Positions 1-12,800 of a stretch of 64,000 bases of DNA are shown one piece after another (the stretch's first letter is position 1; every line of letters starts with the position of its first letter). The notes below the pieces were generated by a model. The model did not search any database and was not told where the DNA came from. It saw only the letters and a list, made by a program, of their open reading frames with translations. Where the stretch lies: positions 64,814 through 128,813 of the forward strand of contig VWZP01007308.1 of NCBI GenBank assembly GCA_013396995.1. Reading direction: 5' to 3'. The stretch is from Dicaeum eximium. Taxonomy: Eukaryota > Chordata > Aves > Passeriformes > Dicaeidae. Made by a program: the position numbers and the translations under genes.

Positions 1-784
1 TCGCTGTTGCCCTCCTGCTCTTATCTCCCCCAGATGCCCCTGACCTGTGTCAGGTCCTTCTGGAGCCCGTGTTCACCTGCAGCCCCAGCTCAGGCTCTTT
101 CTGCTTTCCCCATTTGTGCCCCCTGGTGCTATGCAGTCACAGATAAACCCTTTTTTCTCCTTGATTTCATTGCTCAACTGGCCCCATCTCTTTTCCAGCA
201 CCCCCACTGGTACCACCTCATTACCAGATGCTCTCCCCATTCCTTGTCCAGCCACAGCTTTCTGCCTTTCCCTCAAAATCTGCCAACAGCTCCTTTTTCT
301 CCCCTGCTGGGTCAGAGCCCTGTCCCAGAGCTGCCTGGTGTCTGTTCCCTGCACTCCTGATTCCACCAGGCATCTTCCTGCACCCAGCCTTTCCTCTCTC
401 AGGTTCAGTTCCTCTTCCCTCACACTTGAACCAACTGGAATCCTTGCTCTCAGTTCTTTGTTGTTGTGCCAGAATTGACTTTGAGTTTAAATAGTTTGGG
501 TTTTATGCCTGCTGTTTGATTTCTTGATACAGCTTTTTAATTTTTAATTCCTGGAGTGGACCCTGCATTTCTCTGCTCCCTCAGCAGCCTTTCCCCGTGC
601 CTATCCCAGGGCTGACCCAGACAGCCAACCGCTGTCAGACCACAGCAGGGCCTGAGTGCCTCATGTTTGTACTTCCCTGTGCTGGAACCTGCCTGTGTGA
701 GCCAGGTAAACAATGGCTTTTGCTGACACAATTCTTTTCTTTTTAACCTTCTCTTATTTTCTTTTTAATCTCCCCACTTATTAG
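1..784. other. Upstream non-coding sequence, no gene recognised
   Basis: This stretch is rich in C/T tracts and has no reading frame that resembles a known protein. The open frames of up to 143 codons lack splice or homology support. It ends in a T-rich tract and a TTAG acceptor at 781-784, directly before the first LRSAM1 coding exon. It is therefore probably the end of a 5' intron that follows an untranslated exon lying outside the window. No promoter was identified. Confidence 0.5.
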
Positions 785-895
785 GTCCCAGTTGTGCAGC
801 CCAGGCTCCTCAGCAAACACAGAGCCCAGGATTCCTCAGCCTTTCTCTGCAGTGACCATCTGTGCCCCTGGACAGAGGCAGAGTCAGCACTGAAG
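785..895 (+). other. LRSAM1: LRSAM1 5' untranslated part of first coding exon
   Basis: The sequence runs from a plausible acceptor (T/C-rich tract then TTAG ending at 784) to the LRSAM1 start codon at 896. The bases before the ATG, CTGAAG, put A at -3, which is a fair Kozak context. The true transcription start is probably upstream of the window. The left edge rests only on the acceptor pattern. Confidence 0.45.
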
Positions 896-3800
896 ATGCC
901 TCTCTTCTCCAGGAAGAAGAAACCCAGTGATGAAGCTCGGAAGCGCCTTGAGTACCAAATGTGCCTGGTGAGCACTGCCAGGGTCATTTCTGTTCTCCAT
1001 GCCTGACCCTGGCTCCAGGTGATTTGGTACATCCCCTGCACAACCAGTAACCATGTTCCATGACCAGTAATTGTGTTCCTGATCCCACCAAGGCAGCAAG
1101 TTTTCTTCCTAATGTACCTCAGGGAATTTGTGCCTCCCTGTCTGCCTTTGCCCTGCCACCCCCACGTACCCTTTGTGCCACTTCTGTCCCTCTCTGTGTG
1201 GTTCCATGGGACATTGTCCACCCCACCCCACCTCCTGCCAGCCTGCAGGGAGGACCCCAGCTCTCCTTTTTCCTCCATGCCCCTTTGCCCTTACAGATCT
1301 CCCAGTTTGCTTTTCCTTCCAGGAACCTGTGACTTCCCATCATATGTGCCTTGCCTTGTGCCTCTCTTTTGCTTCCCATTATTCTGATCTTCTGAGGATT
1401 AATTCATTAGATGTTGCAGTTTGTTTTCCTGGAATAGGATTTCACCAGGATGCTCTGGCAGGGAATCTCCTGTGGAAGGGATGAGAAGAGGCTGAGGAGT
1501 TGGGGGGCTCAGCCTGGAGAAAAGGAGGCTCAGGAGGGACCTTGTGGCTCTGCACAGCTCCTGCCAGGAGGGGACAGCCGGGGGGGTCGGGCTCTGCTCC
1601 CAGGGAACAGGGACAGGAGGAGAGGGAATGGCCTCAGGCTGGGCCAAAGGAGGCTCAGGGTGGATATTGGGACTTTTTTTCTTGAAAAGAGTTGTCAGAC
1701 ATTGCAACAGTCTGCCCAGGACAGCAGTGGGGTCACCATCCCTGGAAGTACCCAGAGATGTGTAGATGTGGCTTTGGAGACATGGGTTAGTGGTGTCTGT
1801 CCAGGTTCATCTCTGTTGGCAGCTGCATTGGATGGACTTGATTTGAACATGGGAAATACTTTGGAACAGAACCAGAGGATGTCAGACTGGTTTGGATGGA
1901 AGGGATCTTAAAGTCTATCCAGCGTCACCCCTGCCATGGGCAGGGACACCTTCCAGTATCTCAGGCTGCTCCCAGCCCCATCCAAACTGGCCTTGGATAC
2001 TTCCAGAGATGGGGAGTCCATAACCTCTCTGGGCAATATGCAGCAAGAGGTGCTGTATTTCTGCATGGTCTGATTCTCTGGATGTGTTTCTTCCCTCTCC
2101 AGGCAAAAGAAGCTGGTGCTGATGACACCCTCGACATATCCAGATGTGAGCTGTCAGAGGTACGTCCTCTACAACTTCCAATCTTCAGTCACAGCTCATT
2201 CTCTGCTTCTTGGTACCAACTGTCAGATTTACTCTTGTGCCAGTGAGCCTTGAGACAGAAATTGTTGCTGGTCCACCTTTTCCTCTGTCTCCTGAGCTCT
2301 GGCTTCCAGCTAGGGGCTTCCCTGTGTTTTGGGTGGGAGTTTGCCTGTCCTGTCTCATGCTTCAACACAATTTCTGTCCTGGGAATCCTTTAGAAAGACA
2401 GAGTGGTCTCATATCCTCTACCAGTACCTTGTTTGGCCCTAGTTTGGAGCCTCATGGCTTAATTTTGCTGGTCCTGAGGTAATTGGTCTGCCAAAGGCTG
2501 AGTATTTCTAATCTTAGAGTTACACAGTCTGCCACCCATGGTTGTTTTTCTGTGTAAGTGAAAATCCCAGTCCTGCTTCCAAGTTTCTGGTTAAGGATGG
2601 AAGTCTCACTCCCAGCTTGGCTTCTTTTATGGCAATCAACTAAATGAGAAACAATCTGTCTGCTGGTGTGTGGGCAGGCAGTGACAGCATGCCAGGCACC
2701 CAGACACAGCTTCTGCTGCTGGCAGCCAGGCCAGCCTCAGGCAGAAACTTATTTTTATCTCACTTTTAATTTTTATTCTTTCTCTCATGCTTCTAAAATG
2801 TTGATCCTGAATACAGGATGCCCTTGCCAAGCAAGGTGGGGAGATTTGACACCATGCTGGAGAGGAGAGCTGCCTGCTGTGCAGTGTGAAGTGGCTTTGC
2901 TGAGACTTTGGGGTGTTTTGTTCCAAGCTCAGGAGCAAACAGCAGGTTGTGTGTGGGTTTGCAGGCTGTGTGGGACAGCCTGGGTGGGGCAGGGTGGCAG
3001 ACAGGGCATTCACCCAGCCAGCTCCACTCAGGGCCAGCTGATCTGGGATGCCCAGCAGCTCCCTTTGGACCATAAAACTGTCTTGCTGTTTCATTTTCAT
3101 TGTTGTTTCAAGAAATGAAGTGAGACATCAGTTTGGTTTTACAGTTAACCATGGACAGGAGTCTGGCTGCTGCTGGTTCTGTGCTGCAGGGAAGGTCACA
3201 GTGCCCAGCAGTGCCTGGCAGGGCTGCACTGGCATCTCCTTGTTCTGCCTGTCCCTCTCCTGGCTCATCAGGGACACTCTGTCCTGCCTTTCTCTCACCT
3301 TGCTCTCTCAGCACACTGCACTGTGGTGGTGAGGCTGCCAAACCACAGAATGCATTTCTGTGATGGCTAAGCTGCACCTTTGCCTGAACTCATCTGCACA
3401 GTGAATATTAAATTACACAAGGCTTGAGCTCCTGCCTAAGCCTCAGCCTGTTCTGTGACAATGTTGTGTCATGGAGAGCCATTGGAAGCTGTTTAAATGG
3501 AAACTCCCTGGGAAGTACTGGGCCAAAATCAGAGAGCAGTGATTTTAAGCATCTCTTTTATTTACAGTTGAGCTGTTCACACTTTACAGGTGGACAGTGT
3601 AGAACTACTTAAAAGAGAAGTCTGACATGACTATTTTTCAATTGTTTTTAGGTTCCTTATGGGGCCTTTGCAACTTGCAAGGTCTTGCAAAAAAAGGTAA
3701 TGTTGTAATCAGAAATTATTAAATAATTCTATTAATATGCTTAACTATTATTGCTGTGTTTGAAATGACTGTGTAGTTGTTTAATGGTGGTTCAGAAGGA

Positions 3801-6800
3801 ATTTGCTTGTAAGGAACTTGTCCACCTGTGTGATACTACATAGAGAGCAGTTTGAGTCAGACCAGTCCTGCCTGTGTTTTTTAAAGTTAACTTCTGCCAG
3901 GAAAGAAGAGGTGATTGTTCCTGTCTTAGCCCATCTAAGGGTGTTTCTCATGTGAGGAACTGGCCTCTGGTTTAGATCTCATGTAAAATGTTTGAGCTTC
4001 TCTGACAACCCATTTCCTACTTTAATGTTTTATATGCTACTGAATAAGATATTGAGCTCTTATACAGCTAAATCTCAACAAAAGTGCTTGTTCTGGTGTC
4101 TCTTGTGTTTGTATCAATGGGGTTTTTCCTCCCCAGGTGCTGATTATTCATACAAATAATCTGACATCCTTAGTTCCAAAGTCCTGCAGCCTCCTGAGTC
4201 TCATAACTGTGAAGGTAATTGGGATTCTTAACAGTTCAACTGCAGCCTATTTTCCTTGGATCTGGGCTGCATTAAAACACACCAGCCCAAGTAAATCCCT
4301 TCTGGCTGACTGGCTTTGCCAGGAATCAGTACCAAGGTGTGACACCTGCCTTTTCTGGGTTCACCTCCCAGGCTGACAGACAGCAGTCACTGAGTGGTCT
4401 GTGTAACATCACCAGCAGCCCCATGACTGCTTTATCCCCTTCAGAATCCCACAGTTCTTGCTGCTGGTGGTGGTCAGGCAGAGCTTGGTGTGTTATGGGG
4501 TAGATCCATTTCTCCCCTGCTCTGGAGGGTCACTGGAATGGGAAGGAAACTGGTGATGGGTGTGACAGGGCTGTATCACCATGGTGCTGGGATTCCCCAA
4601 GAGGCAGAGTCATTTCAGCAGCTCCATGTGGAGGGAGGGAGGTCTCCAGGTCTAGTCCTACCCTCTCCCTGCACTGCTGTTGGAGCAGTTCAGCTCATTG
4701 ATCCTGCAGAAATTCCTTCTGCCTGCCTGGTTCCAAGGGGATGATTTATCCAGTTGGCTCCTCCAGTTTGGTGGGACAGCTCCCTCAGTGTCACTGCTCT
4801 CCCTTATCTCATTTGTTACTGGTGCCTCAATTTCCAGAAGACCTCCAAGAATTAACTACCCATGTCCCCTGGAAATCTTGAGCTGGTTTTTAAAGTCCCA
4901 TTGGAAGCAAAGTAATTTTCATTGTGAGATAATTCATGACTTTTGTTCCCATACTTGTTTGGTGGCATCATCTGCTTTTCTAGATTCTGGATCTGCATGA
5001 CAACCAGCTGGCATCACTTCCTGATGATATTGGTCAGCTGACAGCTCTTCAGGTAAAAGATGTGCAGCTGCATCCCAGGTGTCTGTACAGGGCCTGTTTG
5101 GGGACAGCAGGGATATGGGGTTACTGCTGTTTGGTTTATAATTAATCGCAACTTCTGTGATGGTGCCATTTTGTCTGATCTATCACATCACCCTGACTGT
5201 TGCTGTTGAACTGGCTGGTTAGAGGGAGAGCAGGAAAAAAGGAGGAAAGGAGCAGGAGAAGAGCAGAAGAAGCCAGGCTTGGTTATGTTCTCCAGCTTGG
5301 TGCAGCCCAAGTGGCTCCCATGGCCAAGCAGATGCTCTGAGCAAGCAGAGTCCTGTTGATCTCCCCAGACATTGAGGTTTTGCTGTTCTCCCTGGGGTGG
5401 TTACATTGAGGACCCACTCAGGGTCTCTCTGCTCAGGGAGCAGCTTTAGGTGAGAGCTGGAGTTGGGGAGGGCTGCCCTGAACACTGCAATTCTCAGTTC
5501 GTACATCTGGATCCAGCACCAGATGTTGGTGGTGAGCAAGGTTTCTCACTGCCCCTGGTAGCTTGGCATACTCTTTATCCAGGCTGGTGGAAAATACATT
5601 TTTTTAACCCTGAAAGTGTTATCTAAAACCAATTTCAAGTTGTACTACTGGGCCTGAAAGTCCCAGCAGCACAGATGTGTAGAAGACATGAGAGTTGGAT
5701 TAATATTTTTAATATCTTTTCTATTAATACCTTAGGTCCTAAACCTTGAAAGGAATCTTCTAAAAAGCCTTCCACAATCTATAGGAGACCTTGCACAGCT
5801 CCAGGTCCTCAATGTGAAAGGTATGGAATGGGATTGCTCTGAGCAGAGCACATTTATTATCTGGTCATGTTCAGCTGCATTAGCAATTATTCCTTTCAAC
5901 CAAGGCAAACACCATATGGTTTACATTCTGAATGCTGAGGAAGAACACAAGGAAGGTTTGATTTCAAATAGTTGGCAAGGCAGGAGAAATGATCTAAGCA
6001 GAAAATGTGTCAGCCTCAAGCCCTCCAGTAAAGTAAGCAGAGCACTCAGCCAGATAAACTGAATTACAGTTGGGTCTCCCAATACCCAGAGCTGGCTCCT
6101 GTGAGCCTGTGTATCCCCACGAGGTTTGCACAGCCCAAGCACACCTCTTTTCCAGGCTCCTGGGCATTTTCCAGCTATGCAGTGCCATAAATCTGGGAGG
6201 AAAAGGAGACTGAGTTACGTGGAGCTGTTGCTGAAACAGGGAAGGCAGTGGAGGGTGAGGAACTTGGAAGGGCAGCTCAGGTCATTGCCTGTCTGTCTGC
6301 AGCACCTGGGCTCTGAGCCTGGGTGTGCAATCTCACACTCAGTCCCCGTCCTCCCATCCCTGGGACTTAGACCAAGGGAAGAACATTCCATGTTACGAAT
6401 ATTCTCCTGATAAAGAGCACAGATCCAGGAGTTACCTCAGCTAAAAAGGAGATTTGGATCCCAAATTGCCCTTGATGGGCAGTGACATCCTGTGAGTCCC
6501 TGTGTGACCTGGGACAGCCCATCCCTGTGGAAATGAGCCATACGTGTGGTTATGGATTGGTGTTGGAGCAGGTGAGTTTTGGGAAGGTTCATGGTTGTAC
6601 CTGGCTTTTCTGTCCCTGCAGGGAACAGGCTGAGGGAGCTGCCCGGGAGCGTGAGCGGCCTGCGGAGCCTGCGGGCTCTGGATGTCAGCGGGAATGTGCT
6701 GCAGGAGCTGCCGCGGGTGCTGGCCCACGTCCGTCCCCTGCAGGTACCCAGCCCTGTGCCAGCCCTGCCAGCCTGCTTCCCTCAGCTGGGAATAAATAAT

Positions 6801-9800
6801 CAGCCCACGAGGGGAATGTTTAGGGTCTGGGCAGGATGTGCTGCAGGGGATTGTAACAGAGCTGTTCACACTGTCCAAAATTACTTTCATGTACCTGCTC
6901 TGGTCTTTTCTGATCATTTTTACCATTTAATCTGCTTATTTTGCCATTTAATTCTGATCATTTTGTCATTTAATGATGACAAAAGCGATCCCCAGAGAGT
7001 GAATCCGTGGATTTTACCTGCCAGGGCTGTCTTTAAGATCACAAATCGTGCTTCCATCACCCTGGCAGATCTCCAACTTTTTGTCAGCTTTCATGCGTTT
7101 ATGGCTGTCTGAAGTGCACATTCAGAATCGGAAAAGCAGCAAGATTTTTATGGATCTGCTGCCTTCTGGCTGCCAGACCTGTCAGTACTAAATGGTGCAA
7201 GTGTGAAGCACACAAGTGTGCTGGTTCAGACACCAGCAGGAAGGTGTGAATAAATGCTCTTCTGCCTCACACACAACATTTTGCTTCACTTCTCATGAGG
7301 ACAGCCTGAGTTGAGGCATCTGTGCAGCTTTGCCCCCTGTGCTTGGTAAAGTGGTTCCTTTCTAGGCCTTTCTGCTATGCTCTTCCCTACAAAAGGCAGC
7401 ATTAGGTCCTTTTGGTGGCCACAGTGGCTCTTCCCCTCATCTTTATGGGACTCCTCTCCATGCCCTTGTGTCACCCCCGCTTCCATGCTGAAGGGAACTC
7501 CTGACATGGAGTAGGGAATGTCTGTGGCTGAGACTGACCTCTGGTACCTAATGTGCCAGTGCCTGCATGAGGGGAATGCTCCAGTGAATGGCCAGCTCAG
7601 AAACTTCCAAATCAGGGACAGTGGAGTTATCCCTGAAAGGTGCCAGACACCCAGCAGGGATTCAACACCCTGCCTTACGTTTATGCCAGGATTTAGGGTA
7701 ACATTAAGTAAGATTTTGGGGAGCAGCAAGGAGAACTGCAGCTGGACTCTGTCTGGACTCAGAATAACCTTGAGCTCTGTGTGTTCTGTTTTGGAGACGC
7801 TGACCCTGGATGCCTCTGCCATGACCTACCCACCCCCTGACATCTGCAGTGCGGGTGCAGAGGCCATCCAGCAGTTCCTCTGCAACGGTAAGCCAGGAGC
7901 AGCTGGGGTGTGCCCAGAGATGGCATTTCTGAAGGACAGACATTGTGGGGGCTGTGCTTGGGGTGGTTGCTGATGCCCTGCACACCTGGTTACCTGTCTT
8001 TGTTGGCAAAGAGCACAACAGGAGTCCTTCCCTGAGCCCTGCCACACTGAAATGTAGAGTGGTTTGTTAAAAATCAGAGTGGCTGTCAGGCTGTCTCAGT
8101 GACAATAAGAAGTCAGTGTATCTCCGGTGGTTATTTGGATTTTCTCCTGTGAGAGGATTAGGCATTGTCCAGCTGTCACTGCCTTGGGACAAGGAGAGAC
8201 TTAGGAGTCACTTAAGGTCCCTGCTGCCCTCATTTTCTCTGAGGAAGGATCTGGGCCTTGCAGGTTGTCAGGAGAATGGTGAAAACAGATGGAAAACTCA
8301 AACTCACAGATAATATATTGGGAGTTTGTAGACACTGTGTTTAATACAAACAGGGAGTTTTGGTGGAGGTTTTATGCAGGGGAAGTGCCTTGCCAGACAT
8401 TGGGATATTCCATGAAAAAACAGGACAGTCAGAACTTGTTTTAGGCTTGGCAGTAACATCTGCAGCCCTGCAGAAGTCACCAAGCCTGCACCTGTGTGCA
8501 GGATGTGTTTCTGTCTGAGCAGATCCTTGTCCTGGTGGGAATGGAGTGGCACCACCTCCTCCCAGAGCTCCCTGTCCATCCTGCCTCAGCTGGAGGAGCC
8601 CTGCCAGGCACTCCTTGGTGTGTGGGCAGAGGGAGCACAGCTGGAAGCAGCCCCACACACCAGCCAGCTCACAGCCACAGTGCCAAGGAGCTTCAAATGT
8701 TCTTATTTTGTGTCTGGTGCCTTCCAGAGTGTGGAATTCCATACTACCCTCCCTCACAGTACCTGCTCCCCATGATGGAGAGCAATGGAGGAGGAACTTC
8801 AGTGGATGGGGCGGACAGGACAGTGGAGAAGTACATGGAGGAGGAGAGTGAGTGGCAGGTGAGGCTCCCCTGCACCAGAGGGTTTGGGATTTGTCTCTGT
8901 GCTCCATCAAACTTGGCACATCATCCCTCATCACCTTCCCCTCCATGAGCTGTGTCTTTTGGGATTGAGGGAGCAGCCAGGCACAGTGTGTGCAAGGGTG
9001 GCTGGGGCTGGTGTCCACGATTAGTCCTGAAGAGACATCCTAAGGAACTGTCTCCATCCTTGAAAGCAGTGATGGAGCCAAGGGACAGGGGTGACAGTGG
9101 GACATGGAGTGTGCAGTGTGTTTTTGGGGGGACAGCAAACTGCAGAAGAACTGCTTCCCAGCCAAGTGCTGGACATGTTCAACCCTACCTGGGAAAGGGG
9201 AGACTGGGCCAATAATTGTAGCTGTGCTAATTCCTTGCTCTTTGGCAAGTACACAGTCAATGCCTTTGCCCCTGGAGAAGCCTGAGTGACTGAGCCTGTG
9301 TTCCTGTGCCTTTGATTGATGTCTTCACTCAGTTAGGGGAGGCTGTACTGTGGACTATATATCTACAAAAAAGTACTTCTGGGAATAAATGTCTGCTGAT
9401 ATTGCTTATTTTTCAGAACAAATTCTTGGATTATGAGAAGAGGAAGGTAAGGATCAACTTCTGCAACTGCTTTGTCTGCAGCATGGGTCTGCTTCTGCTT
9501 TTTGTTTTCCATCTTTTTATTTTGTTTCTCATTCCCCTCACCAGGCTGCACTTTTAGTTTGTTCTTTTTCTTTCCCTGGTCTCTGTCTCTTCCCCTGTGC
9601 AAGGCTCACCTTGAAATAGCCAGAAGCTCTCCCAGAAGCCAAAGCTCCTGCTTTGCATTTCCCCGGTGCCTTTGGCTTGAGCTGCTCAGAGCTGGCTGCT
9701 TCCTTCAGAGAAGGGAGTCCTGTGCCATGTGGAACTGGACCCAGCCTGCATTTTGGGCTTCCCTTCATGTGTTCATATTGGCTGGTTTGGTATCAGTTGT

Positions 9801-12800
9801 TGCCCAGGGAATTCAGCTCCATGACATGGAAGAGTTTGGAGACTTTTTTCTGAAGAGAGCAGCAGCTTCTGCTTCTCAGTTTTTAGGTTCCTAAGGAGAG
9901 AACATTCCTCTCCCCTAGACAAACCTCCTGTTTGCCATTTAGCTTCCCTTCTTCTCTGCAAGGGACTCCTGTCCTTGCTTTACCTTTTTGCCAGAATATG
10001 TTCTTGCTGGGGAAGGAGATTCCTGTCATTCATTCTTCTGATTCCTCTCAGGAAAGAAAAACGCAGGAGAAGCTGGAATTTGAGCGGCGCCTGAACATGG
10101 GGCAGCGAGAACAGGCCCTGCTGGTGCAGCAGCTCAACAGCCACAAGGATGAGATCCTGCAGACAGTGAGAGAGGTGGGTGTGCTGGGCAGGGTCCTTCC
10201 AGGGCACTCACTGCCTTCCTCAAACCCACCACCTTCTCCTGGTTTCCCCTGCTCTGGGCAGGAGCAGCAGAGGCTGGAGCAGGGTCTGTCGAAGCACCAG
10301 CGCTATGTGGAGGAGGAGAGGCTGAAGCTGCTGCAGCAGCTGAAGGACACAGAGCAGGGCATTGCCAGCCGGATCCAGAAGCTGCTGGAGGACAACCAGA
10401 GGTGGGGTCCCAGGGGGTCTTGCTCTGATTTTTTTTGTCTTGTTGTTTTGAGCGGTTCATTTTGCCTCTTGGTGTTTTGGACCTGGTCAGGATCGATGTC
10501 TGGAGGAGCTGCCTTAGCTCCTGGACTGCCAAAGACCCATTCAAAGCACATGGAATTTGCATCTTAAAAAAAACTTTTTCACAGATGTGTGATGTTGGGA
10601 TTTTGCAGTGCTATGGAAGAAATTTAAATTCCTCATGGAAGGTGCAAATTTGAAGTGTTAAGGTGCCCTTGCCTGTGTCTGCTGGATCTCTATGTGAGAG
10701 TGCTGATGGGAGGTGCCCAGCCTGCTGAAAGCTGCTCTCCTGTGCATGACAGCAAAGTTGTTTTCTCTCAGGCATATGGGGGGGATTTTTGGGGTTGTCC
10801 TGTGCAGGGCCTGGAGTTGGATGATCCTTGTGGGTCCCTTCCAAGTCAGGATATTCTGTGACTCTGTGATTCTGCCCTCTGGGGGACCAGGATGTTCTAC
10901 TCAGCTTGATGAAAACCTTTTGTTTTATCTTTTTTTTTAGGCAGAAACGAAGTTCAGACATTTTGAAGTCCTTGGAGAATGAGAGGTGAGTCTCTGAAGC
11001 AAACTTGTCTGGAAAAGGGGTGAGAAGTTGGGAAGAGGGCTGGGAGCTTCCTTTCGGAGTCCCCAGTCTGAATCCGCTCTAAGTCAGGCGAGGTTCATGT
11101 CACACCTGCAGCTGGCTCTGGTCACTGTTGGAGGCAAGACACTGAATTCAGCATGCCTGGTCCTACCCATTCTGGCACACCCAGTGACAGGGTGATTTTA
11201 CCTCTTTTTAATCTCTGAATGGTCCTAAATAATGAGTCTGGGGACAAAACTCTGTATTCCAATATCAAGGACCAACAGAAATCCTCCATCTGCTGGCAAG
11301 CAAGGCAGTTATGAAGGTGTTCCAGCAACATATTCAGGCTGGGAGGAGTAGGTGGGAAGCAAATCTGCCATTCAGCCAACACTTTGAGCTAACTCTGCCA
11401 CTAAAAGTAACTGTCCCCAGTTCTGCCCCACCTGTGAGCTGCCCCCTCCCTTCAGCCAGCTGTGCTGTGGCCCAGTTAACTGGCTGAACATCAGCCAGTT
11501 GTTTGTCAGATTGTTTCCCAGCCACACCAGCTCCTGACCTGGTAAATGGTGAGGGAAATGTGCTGTAACAAGGACAGAGGTGGTGGGGAGGGAGTCCAGG
11601 TTGCTGCTTGCAGTAGCACTGCTCACTTGGGCCAGCTGTGCAGGGCTCATCCAGCCTCAGCAGAAAGGAAAGCCAGGGAAGGGTCTGGCACTCTTTGGGG
11701 AGAGCATGTGCATGTTGTGTTGATGTTCTGTCACTCAGAGAAATCAACTTCCCTGGGTAAAGCCACTGTCCCTGTGGTTTTGAGCAAATTTTATGTTGTC
11801 TCCCATAAAGCTTAGAGGTTCTTCACCAAAAAATCACTGAGGCTTTGGTGTCTCTGATAAGCTCATCTTTCCTGAGCAGGGTGAACCTACCCAGCCTTGA
11901 GACTTTGAGCTGAGGGGGGTAGAGGAAAAGGGATCTTTTGAAGGAGTGGCTGAATTGTTGTTTGTTGGCAGAATCAGGATGGAACAGCTGATGGCAATAA
12001 CTCAGGAGGAGACAGAGCAGCTGCACAGGAGGGAAGTGGCCTGTAAGTCCAGCCAGGTCTTTGGGAAGATGAGGTGAAGGGTCTGGAGCACCAGGAGCAG
12101 CTGAGGGGCCTCAGCCTGGAGAAGAAGAGGCTCTGGGGGGACTTTCTCACTCTCTACAACTCCATGAAAAAAGGGTGTATCCCCAAATGGGGATCAGGCT
12201 CTGCTCCCAGGCAACCAGTGACAGGAATAAAGGAAACAGCCTCAAGTCCCTCAAGACTGGCAGAGCCCAGCTCCTCTCTGCTCTGTGACAGGGACAGCAG
12301 CCAGGGAAGGGCTGGAGCTGGGCCAGGGCAGGCTCAGGCTGGAGATCAGGGCAAAGTTCTTCCCCCAGAGGGTGCTGGCCCTGCCCAGGCTACCCAGGGA
12401 ATGGGCACGGCCCCGAGGCTGCCAGAGCTCCAGGAGCGTTTGGACAGCGCTGCCAGGGATGGACAGGATGGGGTTGTTGGGGTGTCTGGGCAGGGACAGG
12501 GGCTGGGCTGGCTCATCCTGGGGGTCCCTTCCTACTTCCCAGGAGATCCTGTGTTCTCAGGGCTGGCAGGCAGGGGCTGGGCTTCTCTCAGCACTGAAGA
12601 GGTGCAGGCACAGGCAGAATGGAGTTTCCTCAGCTCTTTTCCCAATAAAGAACCACAGTTCTCAGGTGGGTGGGTGTGCTCTAGAATCAGTGAAATGGGA
12701 AGAGCAATGAGAGAGAAGCCACTGTTGCTTGCAGTGACTGCAGCAGCAGTGGTGAGTGAGTCCTGCTCTGCACACCCAGGCCAGGCAGGCACTGACAGCC

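Larger units (their letters stand above)
896..7887 (+). other. LRSAM1: LRSAM1 exons 1-8: N-terminus and leucine-rich repeats
   Basis: Exons are 896-967, 2103-2159, 3652-3696, 4137-4214, 4984-5052, 5736-5820, 6622-6743 and 7797-7887. Exons 1-2 encode residues 1-43, including KPSDEARKRLEYQMCL and the acidic stretch AKEAGADD. Five LRR units follow with the LxxLxLxxNxLxxLP pattern: about 59-84, 85-107 (ILDLHDNQLASLP), 108-130 (VLNLERNLLKSLP), 131-153 (VLNVKGNRLRELP) and 154-176 (ALDVSGNVLQELP). Exon 8 is the cap, with LDASAMTYPP. In the family the LRR domain mediates recognition, including of bacteria. The exon-intron phase fits one repeat per exon for the middle repeats. Introns 4 to 7 carry no recognised element. 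Confidence 0.95.

Noticed and set aside
8341..9018. 225-codon minus-strand frame
   Set aside because: It is antisense to LRSAM1 exon 9 and introns 8-9, with no exon-like conservation.
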